This document shows positions 1 to 10,500 of a stretch of 64,000 nt of DNA, in pieces. Each line of letters opens with the position of its first letter. Positions within the stretch are counted from its first letter, which is position 1. Both the position numbers and the translations under genes were made by a program. Below the pieces are notes generated by a model. It was not told the DNA's origin and did not search any database. It was given only the letters and a program-made list of their open reading frames with translations. Source of the stretch: Lentinula raphanica (lineage: Eukaryota > Basidiomycota > Agaricomycetes > Agaricales > Omphalotaceae). Location: NCBI GenBank assembly GCA_027919835.1, contig JANVFP010000009.1:868001-932000 (forward strand). The letters run 5' to 3'.

Positions 1-198
1 AAATACCCTTTCCCACACTTCCGAGAGTTTTTCTTCTACTCTTTACACTAAGCTTCCTCTGGCTCAATCCTCAATCATGGCAAAGCTGGCTACATGTCAA
101 TGCAATACTCTCACTTCTCTTTTGATGTGACAATGCCCTGGTCAAGCCAGTAACACAACATCTGAGAAGACAACAGGATGCTCAGAACAGTGGCAAAT

Positions 199-265
199 GG
201 ACACTGGCATTCTTGACTCAATCTGTTTAACCTCTTCTAGGTTCCCCTCACTAGTATTTTTGAGC
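199..265 (+). repeat. Direct repeat, left copy (about 67 bp)
   Basis: This stretch, from 'ggacactgg' to 'tttttgagc', recurs almost identically at 781-849 with a small indel and a few substitutions. The two copies bracket about 515 bp that is missing from the paralogous flank near 25.2 kb. That is what a local duplication around an insertion would leave. Confidence 0.6.
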
Positions 266-780
266 CTACATCCACCAAAACACTTTTGCTCATACCTCGT
301 CCTAATACCCACTATTTCCACCCATTTGCTCATAACTCATCTTCATATCCACTATTTCCATACATCCTGAATGCATTTTGGAGCTCTTGAATAGAGCTTT
401 CCAATGCCTATACATGCATTTCATACAGTATGTGTCTTCTCTCTTCTATGCCCATCTTGCCCTCAATACTTTCCTCATCAGGCTCAGTTCTTGGAGTGAA
501 AATATATATTGAATGTATATATTGTTATAGCAATTGATTTCTCTGCAACCTGCAATGGCCAGCAGATGCCCAGTCTCTCCTTAGGCAAGGCTCTGCTGGG
601 ACTTGCAATGTTTCTTTCACCACACCTGACAACAACCCAATGGCAACCCGACTACAAGAAACCCTGCACCTGGAGTAGTTGGGTACCCGGTACCCATGGT
701 CTTGGGTACGGGTGTAGCCAGGTTCTGGGTCAGGTTGGCTCCAGGAATACCCAACCCAACCTGAGCCAAACACTAATAAT

Positions 781-849
781 GGACACTGACTTTCTTGACT
801 CAATCTGTTTATAACCTCTTCTAGGTTCCCCTCACTGGTATTTTTGAGC
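781..849 (+). repeat. Direct repeat, right copy (about 69 bp)
   Basis: Partner of 199-265. It is the copy that stays collinear with the 25.2-kb paralogous flank, so the left copy and the intervening 515 bp are probably the added material. Confidence 0.6.
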
Positions 850-1179
850 TTGTATATTTTTTGCTTGGTGTTACTGCCACATTTGAATCTTCACTGAGTC
901 TTGGCTCTGGTGTAGGTTGGGCATGTTACCTCTTGTACCAGCATACTAGATCTTGCGCTTTCTTCAAAATTTGTAATTCAATGTCTTTCCACATCCTCTA
1001 TGTACATATCTTCTATATGGTAATGGCTAGTAGTTAAAGCTAGTCCTGCATGCAAGATGACGTTTGAAACAGCTTTGATTTTTTGGGTAGTGACTAAAAA
1101 GCCGCCTGCACAGCACCCAAGATGTTCAGCGTCTATATCATATAAGTATGTGCTTGCTAATCATCTTCTTACAACCATC

Positions 1180-4100
1180 ATGTCTATTGGTGAGCAGGAT
1201 CTGTCCCATGTCATATCTATACCCTCTTCTCCTCCACAAGTTGCTGGTGTTGTCAACGAAGATATGCAGAAAAGTGTAGATTCTCTTGATAAGCCTTCAA
1301 GCCATCAACAACTGAAGCATTCTTCTGGTCCTACCACTGCCCCTCACACAGATGCCTTTGAAGACTCTAACAATGTTCGCAATGTCAAGTCCACATCCCG
1401 AAAGGCTGCCCATGAAGACAGTGATCATTTCTTTGGATTGAAGAGAAAAAGTTACATACCACAACAAGGTTAGTCATGCATTCTTCTGTTTTCTTCATTG
1501 AACTCTGATTACACCTATTGAATATAGATATTACAGATGACTATGAACAGAGATTCCCAGAAGATCCTGTTTTTGAGGAAACAGGCCCAAATGCCCGCGT
1601 CTGGCGAACATATCTGGTTGAAAGTGCTGTTTTTGATGAGAACATGGTTGGAGAAGCTCGAGATGGATTGGATGCAATGCTTGTATTTGTATGTGCTCCA
1701 TTTACAGTTGACAACTGGACACTTCTCTCATTTCCTTCAACTTGCCAGGCTGGTCTTTTCTCTGCAGTTGTGACCTCATTTTTAGTTCAGACATCACAAA
1801 ATCTCCAACTCAATTCTGCTGATGTTGCTGCTTCACTTCTTTCTGAGCTTGTTGCTGTCCAGCGTGCTGCTGCCATTGGGAGTAATATATCTGCAGTGCC
1901 TACCTCCACACTTGTTTTTGGGTCTGACTTTCATCCTCATGCTGTTGATGTTTGGATCAATGGACTTTGGTTAGTCAGTCTTGCTTTGGCTTTAGTCATT
2001 GCACTAGCAGCAGTTAAATTTAGCAATGGTTGCATCACTATATTGCTATACCTTCTGGCTCACCAAAGGAACGGAGCCACATCCGTCAGTTTAGGTTTAC
2101 TGGCCTTGAGAAATGGCATGTCTTGAAAATCATTGGTTTGTTACCTGTGATTATGCATGTGTCCCTTGCACTGTTCTTCCTAGGACTTATTATATTCTTG
2201 GTTCCACTCCAATTGGTATTGTCCATGATCATTGGCTCAATTAGCCTTTTTGTTTATAGTCTTTATGTTACCTCAAATATTTTCCCTATCTTTAACCCAC
2301 AGTGCCCTTATCAGACACCACTGACTGATTTTCTGATCAGGTTTGGTGGATTTGTGCATTCACTGATTCTCAAGAGTCAGAAGCAAGCAATTTTCTTCCA
2401 AACCAAGATATTGTCAAAGAAGAAAGAATATCAGACAGTTGAGAGTATTAGATTCATGACATCAAAAATACTTGAGCAAAAAGCAGTTGATTCTAAAATT
2501 GACATTCTCTCTGTAGCTACTACTTTACATTGGTTGTTTAAAGCATCATCGAACCATTCTGTCAAAGAAGTGGTTATTCAAGCTATAGGCGGACTTCCTA
2601 TAACAATGCAAAATGAAGTGGTTCATGTTTTTGACAACTTGGAAATAGATATCTACAAAATTCTAGAGCATGATGTTCTTATCAGAAATAAAAATGGAAT
2701 TGCTACCAATGTAAATCCTGGCACTGAAGCTCCTGCAGAAAGGAAATACAGAGCAAAGTTATTCTTTGGACCAGAAAAATACATAGCCCGCTCATTGCCA
2801 TTTTACACTCACTGGACACCCATACAACCTGCTAGTTTACTTACTGGTTGTGGTATTACTAGGACTCATTATAATGATGATATTCTGGAGAAACTTATTT
2901 TTTCTCATCATAACATGAAGCATCATCCTCTAGTTTGGTTGGAAATTATAAAGTCAAGTATAAAAGATAAAAGTACTGTTTGGGATGATTATTTAGAAAA
3001 CCCTTCAATATTCAGAATGTTGCTCCCAACCTTATGGCTCAAGGATGAAATTGCTACTCTCTTAACTCAGCCTTTATTATACACCATGACAGAAACATTA
3101 TCTGTTTATATGGCTGATGAATTTTGGCAAAGCTTTGCCAGTATGTATCACATACAACCACTTCTGTCATATCCTATCAGTCCATCTCCTGGGATAAAAG
3201 TATTGATGCACATTCTGAATATTGCATTGGATCATGCAAGTTGTGATATAACTCCTCCTCATGTGTTCCTTGCTACTGATTGCTGGCACTGGCTAGTGAT
3301 TGATGATTTTTTGGAGAAAGCAAGTAGTCATGCAATATCTTGGTACAGTGGTTGGTTGGATTCTAATCATGATGTGATATTTTCTTGGCTTGTTGAGCTT
3401 CTCAGAAGAACACCTATCTCCAAAATCATATCTCCTGTGGGAATCCTAAGGCCACAAAAAGTCCTGATTCTATACAAGTGCCTAATGAATCTAAAACCTT
3501 CAGCATATTTTTCATATGAACATGAAATTCCATTTCCACAACTTCAGCCACAAACCCTTACATCAGGAAAAATATTCTCATCTCTAGAGTCCCCAGAGAT
3601 ACCCCCCAATTCCTGGGCTGCTCAGAGATTTTTGTGAACTTTGAAAGATCAAAAAACATCCTAGAGACCCTGAAAGATCCTGAAAGCATCTGAAAGCACC
3701 TGAAAGCACCAGAAAGCACCAGAAAGCACCCAGAGAATTTTTAGAAGCCTCAAAGAACTTAGATACTCTAGGCTCTCTGAGACTACCTAGGAATTGGGGG
3801 GTATCTCTGGGGACTCTAGATATGAGAATATTTTTCCTGATGTACCTCTTTCTTTCAGGCTGTTGAAGGGATGATTCGATACATTTCAGAGAATATGGCA
3901 CAATTAGAGGATATAGGTTTTGGTGCATGTGTTGATGTACTTCACATCATTGGTGTTGGTTTGGAACACAAAAGTGAAGAAGCCTACCAATTGATTCTTG
4001 AACATGATGGTTTGAGGCTCCTTGCTCATGGTTTTTGGCATGGACAGGGGGAAACAAGAAGCATATATGATGAGATAACACTTTTGCAACTTCAAAGAAG

Positions 4101-4282
4101 ATTAATTGTGGCTTATATTGATGGACTCCTGGAAGGCCATCCAACAAGCCACATGCAAGAAATATACACCAACTACCTATGGCAGTCTGATGTTCTTCAA
4201 CTCTGTGCCCTTTGCTGTGTTCGGCTCACTTCAAAAGCTTATCACAAGGACAAGTTTATGTCTGAATTATCAGTGGAGAAAT
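1180..4282 (+). pseudogene. DUF6535 membrane protein, copy 1 (disrupted), 5' portion
   Basis: Paralogue of the DUF6535 gene at 25550-28925, with the same start (MSxxEQD) and exon layout. Exon 1 is 1180-1468, then a 59-nt intron with GT donor. Exon 2 is about 1528-1688, then a 60-nt intron, and exon 3 starts at 1749. Exon 3 begins AGLFSAVVTSFLVQTSQ, the hallmark of the N-terminal DUF6535 domain, and continues into hydrophobic segments (VDVWINGLW; LLPVIMHVSLALFFLGL). It is broken three ways. A 1-bp loss near 2015-2025 shifts the frame relative to copy 2. A 282-bp MITE sits in the coding sequence at 3561. At 4283 the gene is split after the codons for SVEK by a 10.8-kb nested insertion. The C-terminal remainder is at 15131-15711. 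Family function is unknown; expanded DUF6535 families are common in Agaricomycetes. Confidence 0.85.
3561..3842 (+). mobile_element. 282-bp MITE, copy 1 (inside DUF6535 pseudogene)
   Basis: Non-autonomous DNA transposon bounded by CATCAGGAAAAATATTCTCA and its reverse complement, with terminal inverted repeats of about 57 bp. The interior has an A-rich tandem motif (gaaagcacc repeated). It is flanked by TA on both sides (3559-3560 and 3843-3844). Removing the element and one TA restores the reading frame seen in copy 2. A 2-bp TA duplication and long inverted repeats suggest a Tc1/mariner-type MITE. It encodes nothing. A second copy of identical length lies at 19797-20078 in opposite orientation. 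Confidence 0.9.
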
Positions 4283-4649
4283 AACCAGTAGGGCCAACTA
4301 GCAGCACAGCCCGCTACCCACGTTAGGTTGCTCCATTTTTCATAGATGTTTTAAAGAAACCTATACAGAAATGCATACGGCAATGCTGAACACTTGTATT
4401 GATTCAACAAGATATACTTCATGCACCAACGGACAGTAATTCTAAGGTGAAGCTTGTGTACATTGAACAAAAATCAGAACCAAACAAGACAAGGAAAGGA
4501 TCCGAAATGTGGGAGGTCACCGCAAAAGCGAGTTTGGTTGAGAACGAGTGCTAGGAATCTATGCAGACGGTAATCAACAAGTCAAAGCTGGAAGGAATGT
4601 TGGTATAATCAAGCAAATACTGGGCAAAAGTAATCGACAACAACGACAA

Positions 4650-5197
4650 AGGCAATCGAAAGTCAAACTGGTATGTTTGTACGCGCACATTCTGGAGAAG
4701 GATGTTCGTGGTCGAAACAAAAGAAAAAGTCAATGGATCGGCCCAGAGTCTCACACAAAGCACTCAGCCACACGTTTGAGGCTTTCCAAATCTTCAGACA
4801 GTGAGCCATGACTTGACTTTGAATAGGAGCAATGAGTAAGAAGAGGGCAAATCCTGCTAACGCGGAAGGGCCGAGCTTTGAAAGATCGTCAGTCAAAGTA
4901 TACAAGTGCGTACAAACAATCTCCTACCTGAACCAGGAGTATGATCAAGCAGACCGAAACTTGTATCGGTGCAGTCCACCCTTAATCACCTCGGTATTGA
5001 TGCCAAATGGGTACAATTGATATCTACCATACCTGCATGCTGAACTGGGTATGTGCTTGCATTACAGATAGATTGATAAGAGCAAACAACTTACAAACCA
5101 CTGAGAAGTTGCGTTGAATCTGCTTATCTGCATGACACAAGTAGCGTATAAGGCAGCAGAAGACCGACACTTCCAGGTATCACATACGTTGAGATAC
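4650..5197 (-). pseudogene. Captured ABCC (MRP-type) transporter fragment, downstream part
   Basis: Read on the minus strand this continues the fragment at 13977-14960 after the Ty3 insertion. Recognisable ABCC transmembrane-domain text includes ISRFNATSQWF (the DVSRID-QWF region of MRPs) and, at about 4780-4905, LSKLGPSALAGFALFLLIAP followed by IQSQVM. Splice-like borders remain around the small exons. After about 4700 the similarity fades, and there are no nucleotide-binding domains, so this is only a piece of the first membrane domain. It is not functional. The host gene copy is not in this window. Confidence 0.75.
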
Positions 5198-5783
5198 TGT
5201 TACGACCATCAGAATCGGAGCTCCGTCGGAGTTTCACTCGGAGGTTGGACTTGGAGATTTCCTGAATCTATCTAAGTCATTCCCAACAGCATCCACCTTG
5301 TCCCTCATTCCGATTCCGCCGGTGCATCGGTTTGGACTAACTTGATTATGATCTTATTGTTTTATTCTCTGACAGCTCAGCTGACCTTTATATTGATTTA
5401 CTTTACAATAGCTTATTGTCTTTCTCACCTCCGATGCTGTAGTACCGAGATGTGTATCGTCTTATTGTACTTTAGATTAGACTGACTATCCGTACAGTAT
5501 ATAAGGAGCCTGTACATACTTACATACCTTAGTTTTAATATCAACTTGGATTACCTCGTTAACGTTAACACTCACCTCTGTGCTCTCGGTGTCGTCTTGA
5601 TCGTTGATCATCGCCGACTCCGAACCTCCGTCGGACTTCGTACACGTTGTACTCGTCCTCCTCTGCTCTCTTGGTTGAACACGGTAACGTGGCGAGGGTG
5701 TTGCTCAATAACAACACTAACGTTCAACAATCCTCTGTGTCTCTGATCGGAGCTCCGACTCCGTCGGTGGCACGGTCCTAACA
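5198..5783 (+). repeat. 5' LTR of the Ty3 element
   Basis: Starts TGTTACGACC and ends CCTAACA (TG...CA termini). Identical to 13391-13976 at a constant offset of 8193 except for one transition. With the start site placed 33 nt after the TATA box, U3 is about 5198-5530 and R-U5 about 5531-5783. Confidence 0.97.
5498..5504 (+). promoter_or_regulatory. LTR promoter TATA box
   Basis: TATATAA in the LTR. The motif AGTTTTAATAT that serves as self-primer starts at 5531, 33 nt downstream, where the transcript 5' end would be expected. Confidence 0.7.
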
Positions 5784-5785
5784 GT

Positions 5786-5796
5786 ATATTAAAACT
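5786..5796 (+). other. Self-priming primer-binding site
   Basis: ATATTAAAACT, two bases after the 5' LTR, is the exact reverse complement of AGTTTTAATAT at 5531-5541, the predicted first 11 nt of the retrotransposon RNA. This is the arrangement known from Tf1 and related chromoviruses, where the RNA 5' end folds back and primes minus-strand synthesis instead of a tRNA. I saw no tRNA-complementary site in its place. Confidence 0.75.
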
Positions 5797-5834
5797 TATC
5801 TCGTCAACGTTGCACTGATTCATCTCTATTCCAT

Positions 5835-7589
5835 ATGGATCGCACTCAACGAACACTACGAGCTCAAACTCGTGCTGCTCGTCGTCCTCGTACCCCTTCT
5901 CCCATTCGGGATGAAGAAAATCCTTTTGTCGCAAATGCTCAGGCTTTGACGGCTTTCAACGAATCTATCTCGGCAGTTGGTAACCGGAGACCGCGCATTT
6001 CTGCGTTCGGTCCCGCTCCTGTTCCTCTTCTGACGGTTACTACTGAAAACGTTCGCGGTGTTTCGGAATCTACGGAGTATGTCTATCAGACTGCTATTCT
6101 GCCTAGTGGTGAACACGTTCGTGTATTAACTCCGAAAGCTAAACGGGTTATCGAAGGTGAACCTGTTCCTCCACTACAACCACCTCCTACTCCGTCTCGT
6201 GCAGCTGCTAGACCTACCCAAGTTCCTTCTCTACCGGGACATTCGCAAGGTAGTCATCATTCCAGGGATCCGGAACCTCGACGTGATCCTCCGTCGGATC
6301 CGCCGGGTTTTCCGCCAGGTTTTCCTGGTGATGAACCGGATGATGAAGGACCTCCCGATGGCCCGAGACGTGATCCTCCTGAAGGTCCACCAGATGATGG
6401 TCCACCTGATGATGGTCCTCCTGAGGGTCCTCCCGGAGGCCCTGGCGACGATCGAGATCCTCCTGACCCACCTCCTAATCCACCTCCGTCAGTTCGAAGT
6501 CGCTCTTCGAGCTCTTCTCGTTCGTCAGATAACTTGGCTCTTAATGCCTTGATGTCCTTCAACGACACTCTTGCGGATTTCACATCGGCCTTACGTCCGA
6601 AGGAGTCGGAATCGGACTCTGGAAAGACGAAGGTCAAAGACCCTGAACCATTTGATGGTTCTAACCCCCGAAAACTCAAATCTTTCCTGGTATCTTTGTC
6701 TTTGGTATTCATTGATCGTCCGAACTATTTCACTGATCAGCGGAAAATCAATTACGCCTTGTCATACTTGACCGGCGCCGCTCGTGAATGGTTTGAACCG
6801 GACATCTTGGATCCGAATGTCGAAGCTCTACCTGCTTGGACCACGTCATACGCTGCTTTAGTCCAGGAGCTGCAGGAAAACTTTGGTTTGTACGATGCGC
6901 AGGGTGAGTCCGAGGATAAACTCGGAACCCTTCGGATGCGCAACGACGATAAGGTCGGAGCGTACAATATCAAGTTTAACACTCTGGCTGCTGCCTCCGG
7001 TTGGGATGTGAACGCTCTCCGATGGGCGTATCAGAAAGGACTAGCACCCCGACTCAAGGACGAAATAGCTCGTATGCCGGAACCTCGGACTCTTTCCGAA
7101 TATCGGAGAGAAGTGTTACGGTTGGATAACCGTTACTGGCGCAGAGAAGAAGAGAAGAAGCGGGAAAGTCATCGGTTTTCGGAGCCTTCGGACCCAAAGA
7201 AAGGGAAGAAGGATGGCAAGAAACCGGTACCGTTTAATTCCTCTCAGAACTCTGGTGCTAATCAGTCCTCTTCGTCCTCTGGTTCGAACTTTAACAACCA
7301 AAAGAAGTTCGGTAATTCCAATAACAACAAAGGCAACTCTGGCAACAAGTTTCCGAAGAAATCGATCGCAGACAACCTCGGCTCCGACGGCAAGCTTACT
7401 CCTGCGGAACGGGAACGTCGTAAGAAGTTTAATCTCTGTCTTTTCTGCGGACAAGGTGGTCATGTCCTTAAGGACTGTCCCCGGAAGAAGTCTAAAGAAA
7501 ATGCTGCTAAAGGCAGAGCTGGCGTTCTCGAGGATGTAGCTGAAGAAGAAGAGATTCCGGACTCTCCGTCGGAGGAACCGGAAAAATAG
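5835..7589 (+). CDS. gag: Ty3 Gag
   Basis: A 584-residue capsid/nucleocapsid polyprotein starting MDRTQRTLRAQTRAARR. The first 230 residues are basic, then Pro/Asp/Gly-rich. Residues about 265-440 match the retrotransposon Gag fold (SYLTGAAREWFEP motif). The tail is Ser/Asn/Lys-rich and ends in one CCHC zinc knuckle, C-x2-C-x4-H-x4-C, at about residues 535-548 (CLFCGQGGHVLKDC). Gag forms the virus-like particle and binds the RNA. The TAG at 7587-7589 follows a run of five A and precedes a strong pseudoknot, so some ribosomes probably shift into pol. No internal stops. Confidence 0.95.
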   Translation: MDRTQRTLRAQTRAARRPRTPSPIRDEENPFVANAQALTAFNESISAVGNRRPRISAFGPAPVPLLTVTTENVRGVSESTEYVYQTAILPSGEHVRVLTPKAKRVIEGEPVPPLQPPPTPSRAAARPTQVPSLPGHSQGSHHSRDPEPRRDPPSDPPGFPPGFPGDEPDDEGPPDGPRRDPPEGPPDDGPPDDGPPEGPPGGPGDDRDPPDPPPNPPPSVRSRSSSSSRSSDNLALNALMSFNDTLADFTSALRPKESESDSGKTKVKDPEPFDGSNPRKLKSFLVSLSLVFIDRPNYFTDQRKINYALSYLTGAAREWFEPDILDPNVEALPAWTTSYAALVQELQENFGLYDAQGESEDKLGTLRMRNDDKVGAYNIKFNTLAAASGWDVNALRWAYQKGLAPRLKDEIARMPEPRTLSEYRREVLRLDNRYWRREEEKKRESHRFSEPSDPKKGKKDGKKPVPFNSSQNSGANQSSSSSGSNFNNQKKFGNSNNNKGNSGNKFPKKSIADNLGSDGKLTPAERERRKKFNLCLFCGQGGHVLKDCPRKKSKENAAKGRAGVLEDVAEEEEIPDSPSEEPEK

Positions 7590-10500
7590 TCCGCAACTCC
7601 TGTCCCTCTGCACGAAGCAGGAGTTGCGTTGACCTGGTTCGTGCTCTACCAGAGGTGCTAACTCTCAACGCGTCCGCTCTTTCTAATCTCGAGAAATCTT
7701 TCATCATACCTCTGTCTGCTAAAATTTCTACTATTACTTCTGATTACATTTCCATCTCTTTTGATTCTTTACTCGATTCCGGTTCTACTGATTGTTTTAT
7801 TGATACTTCATTTGTTCGCCAAAAAAGAATTCCGACAAAACCTATCCTTACTCCGATCAATCTCCGATTATTTGATGGTTCACTTTCTCCGTCTCCGATC
7901 TCGGAATACGTTTCGTTATCGGTAGTTTTTCCTTCAAACGAGCAACTACCTCTGGACTTTTATGTCACACCTTTGGATTCTTCTTGTAAAGCAGTTTTAG
8001 GATATAGTTTTCTCTCCCGCTGCAATCCGTCGATTGACTGGGTAGCGAAAACAATTACAATCCGAACCACTGATCAAGTTTTATCACAGACGTCTTCTTC
8101 TGAGATACCCTCCGACGGATCGGAGGACTCAGAGAATCTTGATCTGACTCGATACCCTCGGTCACCTCCAGATGATCCTCTTCCTGCAAGAGCTGGTCGA
8201 TCTGCCTTCACCTCCCGTTCTCGTTTGAAACCTCGTCCTCTTTCGGACAAATTTCCTTTCGAACCATTGTATACTTATCCCTCCGTTGTTCAGATGGCTT
8301 CAAAACTGGAATACTCCGGAGTCGATATAGCCTTGGTCGGTGCTACGGTTTTTCATCATGCCTGCAAGATGTCTGGTATGGAACCCCTTCTACTCTACGC
8401 TGTACACTCCGAAGTAGCGGCTAGAGCCTCTCAACCAGCACCGCCGATGGCGACGTCGGACTCTAAATCTCCTCCTATTCCTGAAGCTTATCGGGATTTC
8501 GCTGATGTCTTCGACGAAGTCGAGTCAGAAGTGCTCCCAGAACATAGGTCTTACGACCTGAAGATTGATCTGGAGGAAGGTGCGGAACCTCCGATCGGAA
8601 GAATTTACCCTCTCTCCCCTCGTGAGCTGGAAGCTCTACGAGAATTCATCGACAAACAGTTGGTTAGCGGAGCTATTCGTCCTTCGACTTCTCCTCACGG
8701 AGCTCCTGTTCTCTTCGTTCCGAAGAAGGATGGCTCTCTCCGACTCTGCGTCGACTTCCGAGGACTAAACCGCATCACCAAAAAAGATCGGTATCCTCTC
8801 CCACTCATTTCCGATTTGCTTGACGCCCCGAAGAAAGCGAAAATCTATACGAAGTTGGATCTCGCTCATGCTTATCATCTCGTTCGGATCGCCGACGGAG
8901 ACGAATGGAAGACCACGTTCCGAACCCGATATGGTTCTTTTGAATGGCTGGTCATGCCGTTTGGTCTCACCAATGCTCCTGCTGCGTTTCAACGTTTCGT
9001 CAATGATATCTTTGCTGACTTACTCGATGTCTGTGTTATAGTCTATCTTGACGATATCCTCATCTACTCCGACGATCCGACGGCGCATGAGGAGCATGTC
9101 AAAGAGGTTCTTCGACGTCTTCGCAAACACAAACTTTTCTGCAATCCGGCGAAATGTGAATTCGGAATTGATACGGTTGAATATCTTGGGTATATTCTCT
9201 CCCCCGATGGACTTTCCATGGCCGAGGACAAAATCAAGGCTATTATCGATTGGCCGACGCCAAGGAAGGTTAAGGACATTCAGTCCTTCCTAGGTTTTGC
9301 GAATTTCTATCGTCGTTTTATTCACAATTACAGTGATATCGTCGTTCCGATGAACCGACTCACTCGGAAAGATACTCCATGGGTCTGGACTTCGGAATGT
9401 CAAGATTCCTTCGATACGCTTAAGCACGCTTTCACTCATGCCCCTATTCTTTCTCATTGGGAACCTGATAAACCTCTTATTGTCGAAACAGATGCGTCGG
9501 ATTATGCTCTAGCAGCTATCCTATCCATCGTCGGCGCCGATGGAGAAATTCATCCGGTGGCCTTCCTTTCTCGCACTTTCCATTCTGCCGAATTGAACTA
9601 TGACACTCATGACAAGGAATTGCTAGCTATCTTCGAAGCTTTTAAAGCTTGGCGGCATTACCTTGAAGGTTCGGGCACTCCGATCGACGTTGTTACGGAC
9701 CACAAGAATCTGGAGTACTTCTCCACTACGAAGATTCTTACCCGACGGCAGGTCCGATGGTCCGAATACCTTCACCAGTTCAACTTCGTTATCCGTTTCC
9801 GTCCTGGAAAACTCGGTGCGAAACCTGACGCTATGACTAGACGATGGGACGTCTACCCCAAAGAGGGGGATATCGGCTACGCGCAAGTTAATCCTCACAA
9901 TTTTAGACCCATATTCACTAATGATCAACTCACTACATCACTTCGTGCTACCTTCCTTGAAGGTCCTGTTCTTCGAGCGTCGGTTGTCATGGACTTTGAA
10001 GCAGTTCATCAATCGATCCGAGAACATTACTCCTCCGACGGCGAAGCGATGGCAGGATTGAAGTTGGTCGATGATCCTTCTAACCTCCGATGGACTATGG
10101 GTTTAGATGGTCTCTTGCGTCTGGATGGTCGAATCTATGTTCCGAACTTCGGAGATCTCAGGTTGCAGATACTCCGATTCTTTCATGATCATCCTCTCTC
10201 TGGCCACTTTGGTCAGAATCGGACTCTCGAAGCTGTACGTCGTCAATATACTTGGCCAAAGGTACGAGAATTCGTTAAGGACTATGTTTCGTCTTGTACG
10301 ATTTGCGGTCGGAATAAACCCCGTCGGCATCGTCCCTACGGACTTCTCAAACCTCTCCCTGTGCCTTCTCGTCCTTGGGATTCAATCTCAATGGATTTCA
10401 TCGAACAACTTCCTGACTCCGACGGCTACACCGCTATCTTGGTCGTAGTCGACCGTGCTTCCAAACAAGCTATCTTTATTGCCTGTGACGACAAAATCAC

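Larger units (their letters stand above)
1..1179. other. Duplicated upstream flank of DUF6535 copy 1, no intact gene
   Basis: I see no intact gene here. Much of it resembles the flank of DUF6535 copy 2. The first bases (taccctttcccacac) resemble 23425-23440, and about 820-1179 resembles 25200-25549, including the shared stretch around 'gtaggttgggcat' and 'cttgtaccagcat'. This supports a segmental duplication that includes the DUF6535 gene plus at least about 1 kb upstream. The middle part (about 266-780) has no counterpart in the other copy. It contains a GGTACC-rich palindromic tract (about 680-715) of the sort seen in inserted repetitive DNA. Confidence 0.5.

Noticed and set aside
3561..3842. 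Solo LTR
   Set aside because: Long terminal inverted repeats and no TG...CA ends; 2-bp flanking duplication.
5546..5746. 66-aa ORF repeated in both LTRs
   Set aside because: Lies within the R-U5 part of the LTR; identical because the LTRs are identical, no protein features.
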